Positions 42,808-51,181 of a stretch of 64,000 nucleotides of DNA are shown piece after piece. The stretch comes from Candidatus Omnitrophota bacterium (lineage in GTDB: Bacteria > Omnitrophota > Gorgyraeia > Zapsychrales > Zapsychraceae): contig JACKFL010000005.1 in NCBI GenBank assembly GCA_020632495.1, forward strand, positions 248,001 through 312,000. The letters are read 5' to 3'. Made by a program: the position numbers and the translations under genes. A model generated the notes under the pieces. It did no database searches and was not told the DNA's origin. It worked only from the letters and a program-made list of their open reading frames with translations. The number at the start of each line of letters is the position of its first letter. The first letter of the stretch is position 1.

Positions 42808-43830
42808 CTATGCGGTTGCTACATCCTGTCCAAAACTGACCAGCTTCTGAAACACGACCATGATCCGGTCGAGCATGAAGCCGATGATCCCGATGGTGAA
42901 TACGGCCACCAGGATGCGCGCCAACGAGTGGCTGCTGCCGTTTTGAAATTCATCCCACACGAATTTGCCCAACCCCGGGTTCTGCGCGAGCATTTCGGCC
43001 GCGATCAGAACCATCCAGCCGACCCCCAGGGATATCCGCAGTCCGGCGAAAATGTACGGCAGCGACGCCGGGATGACCACTTTCACAATTTTCTCAATAT
43101 TACCCAGCCTGAGTACCCGGGCGACATTGATATAGTCCTTGTCGATAGACGCCACACCGAGCGCGGTATTGATCAAAGTCGCCCACAGTGAGCACAGCGC
43201 CACGGTAATCGCGGAGTTAATGAATGACTTCTCAAACATTCCGTCATTCGTGGTATAAAGCGCACTGACCACCATCGTTACGATCGGTAACCAGGCCAGC
43301 GGCGATACCGGTTTAAAGATCTGGATCAGCGGACTGAACGCCGTCATGACGTACTTGTTCAATCCGCACAAAATGCCGATGGGCAGCGCGAGCAGCGTCG
43401 CGATCAGAAATCCGGCAAAGACGGTAATCAAACTGGTGCCGATTTGGTCAAAGTAGGTCGGCTTGCCCGTATACTTTCGGATCTTGACCTCCGCCCCCGG
43501 ATCCTTCGCCAGCCGTTTGGCATTGCGTTCTTCCTGGCGTTGGTAAAAGTCCTTTTCCTTCGACCGTTCGTCCCTATGTTCGGCGATCAAGGTCTTGCTG
43601 GCATCCCAGACCGCGACCGGGCCGGGCAGGTTCCCCAAACTGGTTTTGATCTGCGCCGCGGTAAATGACCAGAACGCGAAGAAGATCAACACGGATACCA
43701 CCGGTATGCCGATGACCGAGAGGATTTCGCGCAGCTGCTCCTTCGGGCTTTCGCCGGACGCCAGTTTTACGAACGGGACAAACCATGTCAGCCCGCATAG
43801 AGATAGAAGATTGATTACCTTGGTTGCCAT
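42808..43830 (-). CDS. nrtB: Nitrate ABC transporter permease, 340 aa
   Basis: This is a polytopic inner-membrane protein of the binding-protein-dependent permease family. The EAA loop region (VARVLRLGNIEKIVKVVIPASLPYIFAGLRISLGVGWMVLIAAEM) contacts the ATPases. Compared with compact NrtB proteins it has a long polar insert after the first membrane segments (residues about 85-125, ERSKEKDFYQRQEERNAKRL). It lies 9 bases upstream of the nrtC start and 14 bases downstream of nrtA. Confidence 0.9.
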   Translation of the reverse strand: MATKVINLLSLCGLTWFVPFVKLASGESPKEQLREILSVIGIPVVSVLIFFAFWSFTAAQIKTSLGNLPGPVAVWDASKTLIAEHRDERSKEKDFYQRQEERNAKRLAKDPGAEVKIRKYTGKPTYFDQIGTSLITVFAGFLIATLLALPIGILCGLNKYVMTAFSPLIQIFKPVSPLAWLPIVTMVVSALYTTNDGMFEKSFINSAITVALCSLWATLINTALGVASIDKDYINVARVLRLGNIEKIVKVVIPASLPYIFAGLRISLGVGWMVLIAAEMLAQNPGLGKFVWDEFQNGSSHSLARILVAVFTIGIIGFMLDRIMVVFQKLVSFGQDVATA

Positions 43831-43844
43831 AAGTTCTCCTTGAA

Positions 43845-45191
43845 TTAGTCCTTATTACCGATTGCGAATTTTCGCAAATACTCGTTGGGGGCCTTGCCGT
43901 CATAAACAATCCCGTCGATGAAATCGCCGGTCGGCGCCTTGAATCCGTCCGTATCGGGCAACTCATCTTCCGACATATAACCGTCATCGATCAACGACTG
44001 GGCCGCCATCTTCCATACTTCCGGCATATAAATATTCTTGGCCGTGCTGATGTACCACTCGTCTGTTTTGGCCTCGCCGATCTGGCCCCAACGCCGCATT
44101 TGCGTCAGAAACCAAATAGCGTCGCTGTAAAACGGATAGGTGGCGTTGTAGCGGTAGAAGACGTTGAAGTCCGGCATCTCACGCTTGTCGCCTTTTTCGA
44201 ATTCGAAGAACCCGGTCATGCTGTTAGCAATGACCTCGTAATCCGCTCCGACGTATTCCGGTTTCGACAGAATACGCGCGGCTTCGGCACGGTTCTTTCC
44301 GTTATCTTCGTCGAGCCATTTGGCGGCTCGGATAAGCGCCTTGACCAGCGCGATATGCGTGTTGGGATTCTGTTCCGCCCATTCTTTCGTGACCCCAAAG
44401 ACCTTTTCGGGATTGTTTTTCCAGATGTCGTAATTGGTCGTGACCGGGACGCCGATCCCTTTAAAGACGGCCTGCTGATTCCACGGCTCACCCACACAAT
44501 AGCCGTAGATCGTGCCGGCCTCAAGCGTAGCGGGCATCTGCGGCGGCGGCGTCACCGACAACAGCACGTCGGCATTGGTGGTGCCGGTGATGTCCGTCGC
44601 GGTGTAGAATCCGGGACTGATGCCGGCCGCGGCGAGCCAGTAGCGGATTTCATAATTGTGCGTGGAGACCGGGAACACCATCCCCATCTTGAATTCCTCG
44701 CCCTTGGCCCGGTACTCTTCAACGATCGGCTTCAGCGCGTCGGCCTTGATCGGATGCACCGGCTTGCCATCCTCCATCGGGACGTTCGGTCGCATCTGCT
44801 TCCAGATCTCGTTGGACACGGTGATGCCGTTACCGTTAAGGTCCATGCTGAATGCGGTCACGATATGCGCCTGGGTCCCGAAGCCGATGGTGGCCCCGAT
44901 CGGCTGACCTGAAAGCATGTGCGCGCCGTCAAGCTCTCCATCGATGACGCGGTCCAGCAGGACCTTCCAGTTGGCCTGGGCCTCCAGCGTTACGTAAAGC
45001 CCTTCATCTTCAAAAAAGAACTTCTCCTTGGCGATCGCCAGGGGGGCCATGTCCGTCAGTTTGATGAAACCGAGCTTGAGTTCGTCTTTTTCGAGATCCA
45101 GCATCTCCGCGCGCGCGGGAACGCCGCACAACAGCACGACGCCGGCAACGATCAGCCAAGTCCGGGTGAATGCGAGAGTCTTTCTAATCAT
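43845..45191 (-). CDS. nrtA: Nitrate/nitrite-binding protein of the NrtA/CmpA family, 448 aa
   Basis: A signal peptide (FTRTWLIVAGVVLLCGVPARA) exports the protein. The mature part has the NrtA/CmpA plan: LKLGFIKLTDMAPLAIAKEKFFFEDEGLYV, then WKVLLDRVIDGELDGAHMLSGQPIGA, MDLNGNGITVS, FPVSTHNYEIRYWLAAAGI, GYCVGEPWNQQAV and YNATYPFYSDAIWFLTQMRRWGQI. These segments form the anion site in characterised NrtA. With no lipobox seen, it is probably a soluble periplasmic binding protein. It is the first transporter gene, 13 bases after nirD. Confidence 0.92.
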   Translation of the reverse strand: MIRKTLAFTRTWLIVAGVVLLCGVPARAEMLDLEKDELKLGFIKLTDMAPLAIAKEKFFFEDEGLYVTLEAQANWKVLLDRVIDGELDGAHMLSGQPIGATIGFGTQAHIVTAFSMDLNGNGITVSNEIWKQMRPNVPMEDGKPVHPIKADALKPIVEEYRAKGEEFKMGMVFPVSTHNYEIRYWLAAAGISPGFYTATDITGTTNADVLLSVTPPPQMPATLEAGTIYGYCVGEPWNQQAVFKGIGVPVTTNYDIWKNNPEKVFGVTKEWAEQNPNTHIALVKALIRAAKWLDEDNGKNRAEAARILSKPEYVGADYEVIANSMTGFFEFEKGDKREMPDFNVFYRYNATYPFYSDAIWFLTQMRRWGQIGEAKTDEWYISTAKNIYMPEVWKMAAQSLIDDGYMSEDELPDTDGFKAPTGDFIDGIVYDGKAPNEYLRKFAIGNKD

Positions 45192-45204
45192 GATTCCGGT
45201 CTCC

Positions 45205-45564
45205 TTAATTGTTGTTTGTTACGGCAGTGATTTTCCCATCGATAAATACGTAAGGTGAAAACTGCATGTAAATGTTGCCGTGCTCGATCCAGGTGTTGAA
45301 GACACGCACACATTCCCCGCCTTCGCCTTCCCCGGTTTCCAGATCGAATTTGTGCCCGTGCAACGGACAGACGACGAACTGCTGATCGATAATCCCTTCC
45401 GCCAGCGGCCCTTTGCGGTGCGGACACTGGTTTTCGATTGCGGCGACGCTGCCGTCGCGCAGCCTGAAGACCGCCACTTCCGTATCCTTGACAATGAAAC
45501 AGCGTCCCTGTCCGATCGCGATGTCTTCCAGCGGTCCAAGATTGATGATGTATGCCCGGTCCAT
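45205..45564 (-). CDS. nirD: Nitrite reductase small subunit, Rieske-type NirD, 119 aa
   Basis: The product has a full Rieske site: CPH at about residue 47 and CPLHGH about 20 residues later, giving two Cys and two His for a [2Fe-2S] cluster. The start (MDRAYIINLGPLEDIAIGQG) and the following AVFRLRDGSVAAIENQCPH match NirD-type subunits that pair with NirB. I chose ATG 45564, preceded by GAAAGGAGAAC, instead of a longer frame. It lies 55 bases after nirB and 13 bases before nrtA. Enterobacterial NirD lacks the cluster ligands; this one keeps them. Confidence 0.9.
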   Translation of the reverse strand: MDRAYIINLGPLEDIAIGQGRCFIVKDTEVAVFRLRDGSVAAIENQCPHRKGPLAEGIIDQQFVVCPLHGHKFDLETGEGEGGECVRVFNTWIEHGNIYMQFSPYVFIDGKITAVTNNN

Positions 45565-45619
45565 AATGTTCTCCTTTCGCCCGCCCGCCGGCAAGATCTT
45601 CGCCGGCCCCCAGCCGGCG

Positions 45620-48115
45620 CTAGCCGTTATTGTTGACCTCGCCAACCACTTCCACCAGTTGCGGGCCTTGAAATTGATTAATGTACGCCGGAACGTCGGC
45701 TTCCGCCCACGGGTCACGGTACGCCTCGACCGCCTCTTGCATCCGCTCTTCCAATTGCGCGCAGATGCCGAGTGAATCTTCGATCAAAATCCCTTTTAAA
45801 ACGTCGACACCGATGCGCTCGACAAAACCGTACGTCCGCTCCAGGTATTTCGCGTGTTCCCGGTAGTACTGCAGAAAACGGTCGACGTACTTGATGACAG
45901 CCGCTTCGTCGTCGACAGTGCACATCAGATCACCCTTGCGGATGATGCTGCCAGCCGCACCGCCGATATAAATTTCCCACCGGTCTCCCTCGATCGCGAC
46001 CACCCCGACGTCCTTGACGTAAGCCTCGGCGCAGTTGCGCGGACAACCGGTGACGGCCATCTTGACCTTATGTGGACATTCCATCCCCTGATAGCGGATT
46101 TCGATCCTTTGCGACAAGGTTATCGAGTCGCCCAGACCGAATCGGCAAAAATCCGTGCCCACACAACTCTTGCATGTCCGGAAGGCTTTGGTGTAGGCGT
46201 GTCCGCTGGGGATTCCGATATCTTTCCAGATACCCGGCAGGTCTTCCTTCTTTACGCCGAGCAGATCGATGCGCTGTCCGCCGGTAAACTTCACCATCTT
46301 GACATTGTATTTGACCGCGGCGTTGGCGATGCGCAGCAGATCTTCCGCCGAGGTGACCCCGCCGTAGATCCGCGGCACCACAGAAAACGTGCCGTCCTTC
46401 TGAATATTGGCGTGGACCCGGTCATTGATAAAGCGCGCGTCGCGCTCATCCTCATATTCCTTCGGCCATACGGTCTTCAACAGGGAGGCCAGACCGACCT
46501 TGCTGTCGGCATGTTCCCTGCCGCCGCACAGTTGCGCGAATACCTCGCTGACCGATTTGATTTTCCGGTCGCGGATCTCGCGGATCAGTTGAGATTTCTC
46601 CAACGGTACGCCCGGTACATAATAGTGTTCGGAGGCATCGTACTGAACTTCACCGACGGCGGACTCGATCAGCTGCGCAATCAATCCGCGGCACGATCCG
46701 CATCCCTTGCCGGCCTTGGTCTTGGCGCCGACCGCGGCCACGCTGGTGGCGCCGTCGTTTACGATGCAGTCGACGATTGTCTTTTTGCACACGCCGTTGC
46801 AGTTGCATATCTGGGCGCCGTCCGGAAGGTCGGCCGCGTCCAGCAGTGTGGTCCCTTCCACCGCGGCGAACAGGACTTCGCTGCGGTTTTCCGGCAGTTC
46901 CTTTTCGCTCATAAAGAATTGCATCAAGGTATCGGAAAACTCCGCGTCACCCAAAAGGATTGCCCCCAAGATCCTCTCGTCGCGGACCAGCAGTTTCTTG
47001 TATATCCCGCGATTGGGATTGCGGTAAACCAGGACCTCGTCGTCCGGCTGGTCCGGGTCTGTCTGTCCCATGGAGACCAGTTCCACTCCCATCACCTTAA
47101 GCTTTGTCCCGGTCCGCGAACCTTCATACGCGGCATCCGGATTCTTTCCGGTGATGACGTCCGCCAAAACGCGAGCCTGTTCCCAAATCGGCTCCACCAG
47201 ACCGTACAGTTTTTCACGGTGCTCCACGCATTCGCCCACGGCAAAAATCTCCGGATCGCTGGTGCGCATCTGATCATCGCACACGATACCGCGATTGACG
47301 TCTATGCGGCTTACCTTTGCGATCTCCGTAATCGGCCGGATTCCGGCGCTGACGACTACCATATCCGTTTCCAGCGCGCTGCCGTCCTTGAACAACAAAC
47401 CGCCGACTTTTCCGTCACGTTCGGTGATCTGGGCCGTCAGGCTGCCGGTCAGAACGCGCACGCCCATCCCTTCCATGGTGCGCTTTAGTATGTCTCCGGA
47501 CTCGGAGTCGAGCTGCATCTGCATGAGCTGCGGTCCGGCCTCGATCACAGTCACCTCGACATCGTGCGTCATCAATCCGCGCGCCGCTTCCAATCCTAAC
47601 AAACCGCCGCCGATGACCGCGGCCTTGCGGCAATTCTTGGCGTACGCGGCGATGCCGTCACAGTCATCGATGGTCCGGAAGACAAACACCCCGGGCAGGT
47701 CCGCACCCGCGAACGGTGGAACAAACGGGCGCGAACCTGTGGCCAGGATGACATAGTCATAATCTTCTTCGATGATTTCCGCGCTCGCTGTATCAACAAT
47801 TTCTGTTCCGTACGGGGCATCCTCTTTAGACAGCCGGATACCGGCCACCTTCTTGTTCTGACGATCAATCTCGACCGCTTTGACACCGGCATGCAGCCGG
47901 ATGTTGTTTTCCAGGTACCAGGGTAACGGATTCATAAAAATTTCCGCGGGCTGCTGGGTTTGGTTGAGGATGTTGCTGAGCAGGATCCGGTTGTAGTTAC
48001 CATACGGTTCCGCTCCGAACATCACAATCTCGAACGCCTGCGGGTCGCGGGCGAGGATTTCCTCGACCACCCGGGCCCCTGCCATTCCGTTGCCGATGAC
48101 GACCAATTTCTTCAT
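45620..48115 (-). CDS. nirB: Assimilatory nitrite reductase large subunit NirB, 831 aa
   Basis: Domains in order are as follows. A FAD/NAD(P)H oxidoreductase (KLVVIGNGMAGARVVEEIL, then AAVIGGGLLGLEAARGL) runs to about 410. A BFD-like [2Fe-2S] domain has CNCNGVCKK and later GCGSC. The sulfite-reductase ferredoxin-like half is followed by the sirohaem-[4Fe-4S] domain with CKSCVGTDFC and CPHKVKMAVTGCPRNC. The enzyme transfers six electrons from NAD(P)H to nitrite, making ammonium in the cytosol. Length and order match typical NirB. It is the first gene of the nitrate operon, after a long leader with two attenuators. Confidence 0.96.
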   Translation of the reverse strand: MKKLVVIGNGMAGARVVEEILARDPQAFEIVMFGAEPYGNYNRILLSNILNQTQQPAEIFMNPLPWYLENNIRLHAGVKAVEIDRQNKKVAGIRLSKEDAPYGTEIVDTASAEIIEEDYDYVILATGSRPFVPPFAGADLPGVFVFRTIDDCDGIAAYAKNCRKAAVIGGGLLGLEAARGLMTHDVEVTVIEAGPQLMQMQLDSESGDILKRTMEGMGVRVLTGSLTAQITERDGKVGGLLFKDGSALETDMVVVSAGIRPITEIAKVSRIDVNRGIVCDDQMRTSDPEIFAVGECVEHREKLYGLVEPIWEQARVLADVITGKNPDAAYEGSRTGTKLKVMGVELVSMGQTDPDQPDDEVLVYRNPNRGIYKKLLVRDERILGAILLGDAEFSDTLMQFFMSEKELPENRSEVLFAAVEGTTLLDAADLPDGAQICNCNGVCKKTIVDCIVNDGATSVAAVGAKTKAGKGCGSCRGLIAQLIESAVGEVQYDASEHYYVPGVPLEKSQLIREIRDRKIKSVSEVFAQLCGGREHADSKVGLASLLKTVWPKEYEDERDARFINDRVHANIQKDGTFSVVPRIYGGVTSAEDLLRIANAAVKYNVKMVKFTGGQRIDLLGVKKEDLPGIWKDIGIPSGHAYTKAFRTCKSCVGTDFCRFGLGDSITLSQRIEIRYQGMECPHKVKMAVTGCPRNCAEAYVKDVGVVAIEGDRWEIYIGGAAGSIIRKGDLMCTVDDEAAVIKYVDRFLQYYREHAKYLERTYGFVERIGVDVLKGILIEDSLGICAQLEERMQEAVEAYRDPWAEADVPAYINQFQGPQLVEVVGEVNNNG

Positions 48116-48138
48116 GTTGCCTTTCCCTCCGTTTGTCC

Positions 48139-48234
48139 AAAAAAAAAGCCCCGGCCCAATCCGTCAATGTTCATGATTGGTTCCGGGACTTCGATGTCCG
48201 CAGCAACCCCGGTCCGGACGCGGATCCGATCCCG
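48139..48234 (-). promoter_or_regulatory. nirB-proximal ANTAR-type attenuator
   Basis: Minus strand, in order: stem CGGG/TCCG with hexaloop ATCGGA (48221-48234); about 21 bases; stem GGAC/GTCC with hexaloop ATCGAA (48186-48199); then a strong terminator (48148-48189; GTCCCGG and CCGGGGC arms plus CCAATC/GATTGG) with nine T. The second stem overlaps the 5' arm of the terminator, so only one can form. Both loops have A1 and G4. It ends about 24 bases before the nirB start. Confidence 0.72.
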
Positions 48235-48304
48235 GGTGATTTCCGTAAAGCCTTTATTTTGAACTGCCTGCCGTATGTGCAGGAAAGGAGTTACGGATGT
48301 CTAA

Positions 48305-48397
48305 ATAAAAAGCCCAATTCACCCGCTAAGGGGAAATTGGGCTGACGTTGCCCTTGCTTTCGACTCTGAAACGCTGACCGACAACGTCATTGTTGTC
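48305..48397 (-). promoter_or_regulatory. Promoter-proximal ANTAR-type attenuator of the nirB operon
   Basis: Minus strand, in order: a perfect stem GACAAC/GTTGTC with hexaloop AATGAC (48380-48397); 5 bases; stem TTTC/GAAA extended by GC pairs, with hexaloop AGAGTC (48356-48374); 12 bases; then a hairpin AGCCCAATT...AATTGGGCT (48311-48343) with TTTTTATTT. Both loops have A1 and G4. It starts about 10 bases after the predicted transcription start and is followed by the second attenuator. Confidence 0.75.
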
Positions 48398-48412
48398 CAT
48401 CAACTTGACTCC

Positions 48413-48440
48413 AGTATAGCTGGGATATCAAAAACGTCAA
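48413..48440 (-). promoter_or_regulatory. Promoter of the nirB-nirD-nrt-nasA operon
   Basis: TTGACG (48435-48440) and TATACT (48413-48418) on the minus strand are separated by 16 bases. The predicted start near 48406 leaves just enough room for the first hexaloop hairpin of the leader. The promoter lies directly after the PAS-LuxR stop codon. Confidence 0.7.
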
Positions 48441-48458
48441 TACCCATTTCCGTAGGCA

Positions 48459-49280
48459 CTACATAGATTTCAGGTACAGCCCCAAATCAACCACCTGCTT
48501 GGATATTCCCAGCTTCTTGCGTATGTGGTTACGGTGATTGTCGACCGTCCGCACCGAAGTGCACAACAGTTCGGCGATCTCGCGTGTGGTCAAACCGCTC
48601 TCCACCAGCAGGCAGATCTCGATTTCGCGGTCGGAGAGCCCGAACTTGGGATTGTAGAGCTTGGTGAGCATGGTGCCGGTCAGGTCGGCCATATAGTTTT
48701 CCAGGATGTTCACGATCCGTTTTTTCAGCGTGCTGTCACGGCGCTTGATCCGTTCGACCAGCGGGAGTATCCGTTGTTTGATGCTGCCGCTGTAGCTTTC
48801 GCGCAGATGTGTATTCTCCTTCTCCATCTGGTCCTTGCTCTGTTCCAGCGACTGCAGATTCTTACGCATGATCAGCTGACTTTCCCGCAGGTATTCCTCC
48901 AGTTTCTTCAGCTTGGTGATATCTACGATGCTGCCCCGGGTATGCAGCAGCCGGCCTTCCGGGCTGAAACGGGCCGAGGCGTTCAACAGGACCGGAATCC
49001 GTTCGCCGTCCTTCCGGACCACGGTATACTGGAGATTGGTTACCAGGCCGTTGGTATTGATGTCCTTCCAGTGCCGCTCAAACCGCGGGCGTTGCTCCGG
49101 GACAATCAGGTCCGGCCATGCCTTTTTACCCACCACCTCCTCCCGCTCGTAACCGATAATATTGAGCTCGGTGGCATTAATATCAATGATGATCTGGTCC
49201 GGTCCGAATACGTGAAAGCCGATCGGGGCGTTCTCGAAAAAATCACGTAAGTACTCGTCACCGGTATAGTTTATGTTCAC
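48459..49280 (-). CDS. PAS-LuxR transcriptional regulator, 273 aa
   Basis: An N-terminal PAS domain (FFENAPIGFHVFGPDQIIIDINATELNIIGYEREEVVG, with a DITKLKKLEEYLRES exit) is joined by a coiled coil to a C-terminal LuxR-type helix-turn-helix (LSDREIEICLLVESGLTTREIAELLCTSVRTVDNHRNHIRKKLGI). There is no receiver domain, so the signal is probably a small ligand or protein contact at the PAS domain. I chose the GTG at 49280 with GGGAG upstream, because longer starts would run through the terminator of the leader. It is the first gene of the nitrate region and carries its own ANTAR-type attenuator, so it is likely a nitrogen or nitrate regulator; its targets are unknown. Confidence 0.83.
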   Translation of the reverse strand: MNINYTGDEYLRDFFENAPIGFHVFGPDQIIIDINATELNIIGYEREEVVGKKAWPDLIVPEQRPRFERHWKDINTNGLVTNLQYTVVRKDGERIPVLLNASARFSPEGRLLHTRGSIVDITKLKKLEEYLRESQLIMRKNLQSLEQSKDQMEKENTHLRESYSGSIKQRILPLVERIKRRDSTLKKRIVNILENYMADLTGTMLTKLYNPKFGLSDREIEICLLVESGLTTREIAELLCTSVRTVDNHRNHIRKKLGISKQVVDLGLYLKSM

Positions 49281-49294
49281 CCTGCGCTCCCAAT

Positions 49295-49368
49295 AAAAAA
49301 GCCCGACGAACCGTCGGAAACGGTTGATCGGGCATCTTTGCTCCATTGCGGGCGACTGCCTTGCCACC
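49295..49368 (-). promoter_or_regulatory. ANTAR-type attenuator before the PAS-LuxR gene
   Basis: Minus strand, in order: stem GGTGGC/GTCGCC with hexaloop AAGGCA (49351-49368); hexaloop AATGGA closed by GC pairs (49340-49349, a weak stem); then a terminator GCCCGA..ACCGT/ACGGT..TCGGGC (49301-49333) with six T. Loops again have A1 and G4. It lies between a consensus promoter and the GTG start. Confidence 0.68.
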
Positions 49369-49383
49369 CACCTAGTTGCGACA

Positions 49384-49412
49384 ATTTTACGCTATTATTC
49401 TTAATCTGTCAA
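49384..49412 (-). promoter_or_regulatory. Promoter of the PAS-LuxR gene
   Basis: On the minus strand TTGACA (49407-49412), a 17-base spacer and TAAAAT (49384-49389) form a near-consensus sigma-70 promoter, directly after the rdgB stop. Transcription would start near 49377, about 9 bases before the first hexaloop hairpin. Confidence 0.85.
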
Positions 49413-49422
49413 ATAATAGCGC

Positions 49423-50031
49423 CTATTTCGCGGCCGGGAACTGCTCCTGCAAAATCTCCTGCAGGGACCTGAGGGCATTGGCCCGGTGACTGATCCGCGC
49501 CTTGATGGACGGGTCGAGCTCCCCGAAGGTTTTGCCGTATTCGGGGATCAGAAAATACGGATCATAGCCGAACCCGTTGGTCCCGCGCGCCTCGGTGCTG
49601 ATCCGCCCCGCGCACCGGCCGCTGACCTCCGCGATGATGTCCTCCCCCTTGACCAGAGCGATGCAGCAGCAGTAGCGCGCGCCGCGCTGTTCTGCGGGTA
49701 TTCCGCGGAGTTCTTCAAGCAGTTTGCGGTTGTTGTCTTCGTCATCACAATGTTCTCCCGCGAAGCGGGCCGAATAGATGCCCGGCCGGTTATCGAGGGC
49801 CTCTACTTCCAGACCGGAATCTTCCCCCATCGTCAGTTTGCCTGTGTGCGCGGCGATGATGCGGGCCTTGATCAGCGCGTTGGCCTGAAAGGAATCGCCG
49901 TCCTCCACGATGTCCGGGGCGTCGGGATAGTCGGCCAGCGAAGTGACGGTCACATCCAGACCGGCCAGCAGACCGCGGATCTCGCGTAATTTTCCCTGAT
50001 TCTTCGTCGCGACCACCAGTTCTTCAGCCAT
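49423..50031 (-). CDS. rdgB: XTP/dITP diphosphatase (RdgB/HAM1), 202 aa
   Basis: The start MAEELVVATKNQGKLREIRGLL contains the family opening VATxNxGKxxEI. It is followed by EDGDSFQANALIKAR, GEDSGLEVEALDNRPGIYSARFAG, GTNGFGYDPYF and SHRANAL, all RdgB/HAM1 hallmarks. The enzyme removes inosine and xanthosine triphosphates from the nucleotide pool, releasing pyrophosphate. I chose ATG 50031 over a TTG five codons upstream. It lies 2 bases after the rph stop, a common rph-rdgB pairing. Confidence 0.95.
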   Translation of the reverse strand: MAEELVVATKNQGKLREIRGLLAGLDVTVTSLADYPDAPDIVEDGDSFQANALIKARIIAAHTGKLTMGEDSGLEVEALDNRPGIYSARFAGEHCDDEDNNRKLLEELRGIPAEQRGARYCCCIALVKGEDIIAEVSGRCAGRISTEARGTNGFGYDPYFLIPEYGKTFGELDPSIKARISHRANALRSLQEILQEQFPAAK

Positions 50032-50033
50032 TG

Positions 50034-50744
50034 CTATACCAAACAATTCTTTTGGATCGTTAACAACTCTTCGATCCCGGCCCTGGCCAGATCGAGCAGA
50101 TCGTCAAGCTGTTGTTTGTTGAAAGGTTTTCCCTCGGCGGTCCCCTGGACTTCGACGAAATCTCCGTTGCCCACCATGACCACGTTCATATCCATCTGCG
50201 CGTTGGAATCCTCCTCATAGTTGAGGTCCAGGACCGGCTGATTGTTGAACATCCCGACGCTGATCGCCGCCACCTGATCGGTCAGCGGACTGTCGTCGAG
50301 CACGTTTTGTTTAAGCATCTTTTCGACGGCCAACGCCAGGGCGATGTAGCCGCCGGTGATCGCCGCGGTGCGCGTGCCGCCGTCGGCCTGGATAACGTCA
50401 CAGTCTACCTTGACCGTGCGTTCGCCGAGCTTGCTGCGGTCGACCACAGCCCGCAGGCTGCGGCCGATCAAGCGCTGGATCTCCAGGGTGCGCCCGGCCG
50501 TCATGGTCTTGTCCCGGCGGTTGCGCGTGTTCGTCGCGCACGGCAGCATGCCGTACTCCGCAGTGACCCAGCCCGCGCCTGAGTTGCGCAGAAAAGGCGG
50601 CACGTCTTCCTCGACGCTGGCCGAGCAGATCACCTTGGTTTGACCGAATTCGATGAGACATGACCCGGCGGGGTGACAGATATAGTCCTTGGTGACTTTT
50701 ACAGTGCGCAGTTGATCGTTTTGACGGCCTTCGCTGCGGGGCAT
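50034..50744 (-). CDS. rph: Ribonuclease PH, 236 aa
   Basis: The sequence follows RNase PH throughout: GSCLIEFGQTKVICSASVEEDVPPFLR, GWVTAEYGMLPCATNTRNRRD, GRTLEIQRLIGRSLRAVVD, DCDVIQADGGTRTAAITGGYIAL, LDLNYEEDSNAQMDMNVVM and EVQGTAEG. RNase PH is a phosphorolytic 3'-5' exoribonuclease that trims tRNA 3' ends. The gene lies 9 bases after queF and just ahead of rdgB. Confidence 0.97.
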   Translation of the reverse strand: MPRSEGRQNDQLRTVKVTKDYICHPAGSCLIEFGQTKVICSASVEEDVPPFLRNSGAGWVTAEYGMLPCATNTRNRRDKTMTAGRTLEIQRLIGRSLRAVVDRSKLGERTVKVDCDVIQADGGTRTAAITGGYIALALAVEKMLKQNVLDDSPLTDQVAAISVGMFNNQPVLDLNYEEDSNAQMDMNVVMVGNGDFVEVQGTAEGKPFNKQQLDDLLDLARAGIEELLTIQKNCLV

Positions 50745-50753
50745 GGTATCTCC

Positions 50754-51158
50754 TTACTTTTCGGGGGGTGATTGAAATTCGGCTTCCACGGTCGTCCCGA
50801 TCCCGCCGCGCGGGTTCATCACCACGCTGATCTTCGCCCAGCGCGGCTGACACGCGGCTACAAAATCATCGAGCAACCGGTTGACCAGATGCTCGTGAAA
50901 GATCCCGACATTGCGATAGGCTACGAGATACAATTTGAACGACTTCAACTCGACGCAGGAGCGGTCCGGACCGTAGGTGATATAAATCGTCGCAAAATCC
51001 GGCAGGCCGGTCTTAGGACATATGCAGGTAAACTCGGGGATCTCCAGCTCGACGGAATAATCGCGGTCCGCGTACTTGTTTTCCCACACCTCGATCTCGG
51101 GCAGCTTCAACGCGCGGACGTCTTCCTGTAAATTTTCGTACGAACTTTCCTGGGTCAT
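50754..51158 (-). CDS. queF: NADPH-dependent 7-cyano-7-deazaguanine reductase QueF, 134 aa
   Basis: The single T-fold domain carries the QueF motif: FTCICPKTGLPDFATI with the catalytic Cys, followed by VELKSFKLYLVAYRNVGIFHEH. QueF reduces preQ0 to preQ1 on the queuosine pathway. The size fits the short single-domain (YkvM) type. ATG 51158 follows AGGAGG, and a longer frame has no such signal. It is the most downstream of four queuosine genes here (queD, queC, queE, queF). Confidence 0.94.
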   Translation of the reverse strand: MTQESSYENLQEDVRALKLPEIEVWENKYADRDYSVELEIPEFTCICPKTGLPDFATIYITYGPDRSCVELKSFKLYLVAYRNVGIFHEHLVNRLLDDFVAACQPRWAKISVVMNPRGGIGTTVEAEFQSPPEK

Positions 51159-51181
51159 CACTTCCTCCTGTCTTGCGGACG

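Noticed and set aside
45854..47488. Long open frame on the plus strand opposite nirB (544 codons)
   Set aside because: It is the antisense shadow of the clearly recognisable NirB domains; no start signal or domain supports it.
49281..49367. N-terminal extension of the PAS-LuxR protein
   Set aside because: The extension runs through the attenuator hairpins and terminator; the GTG at 49280 has a suitable upstream site and leaves the PAS domain intact.
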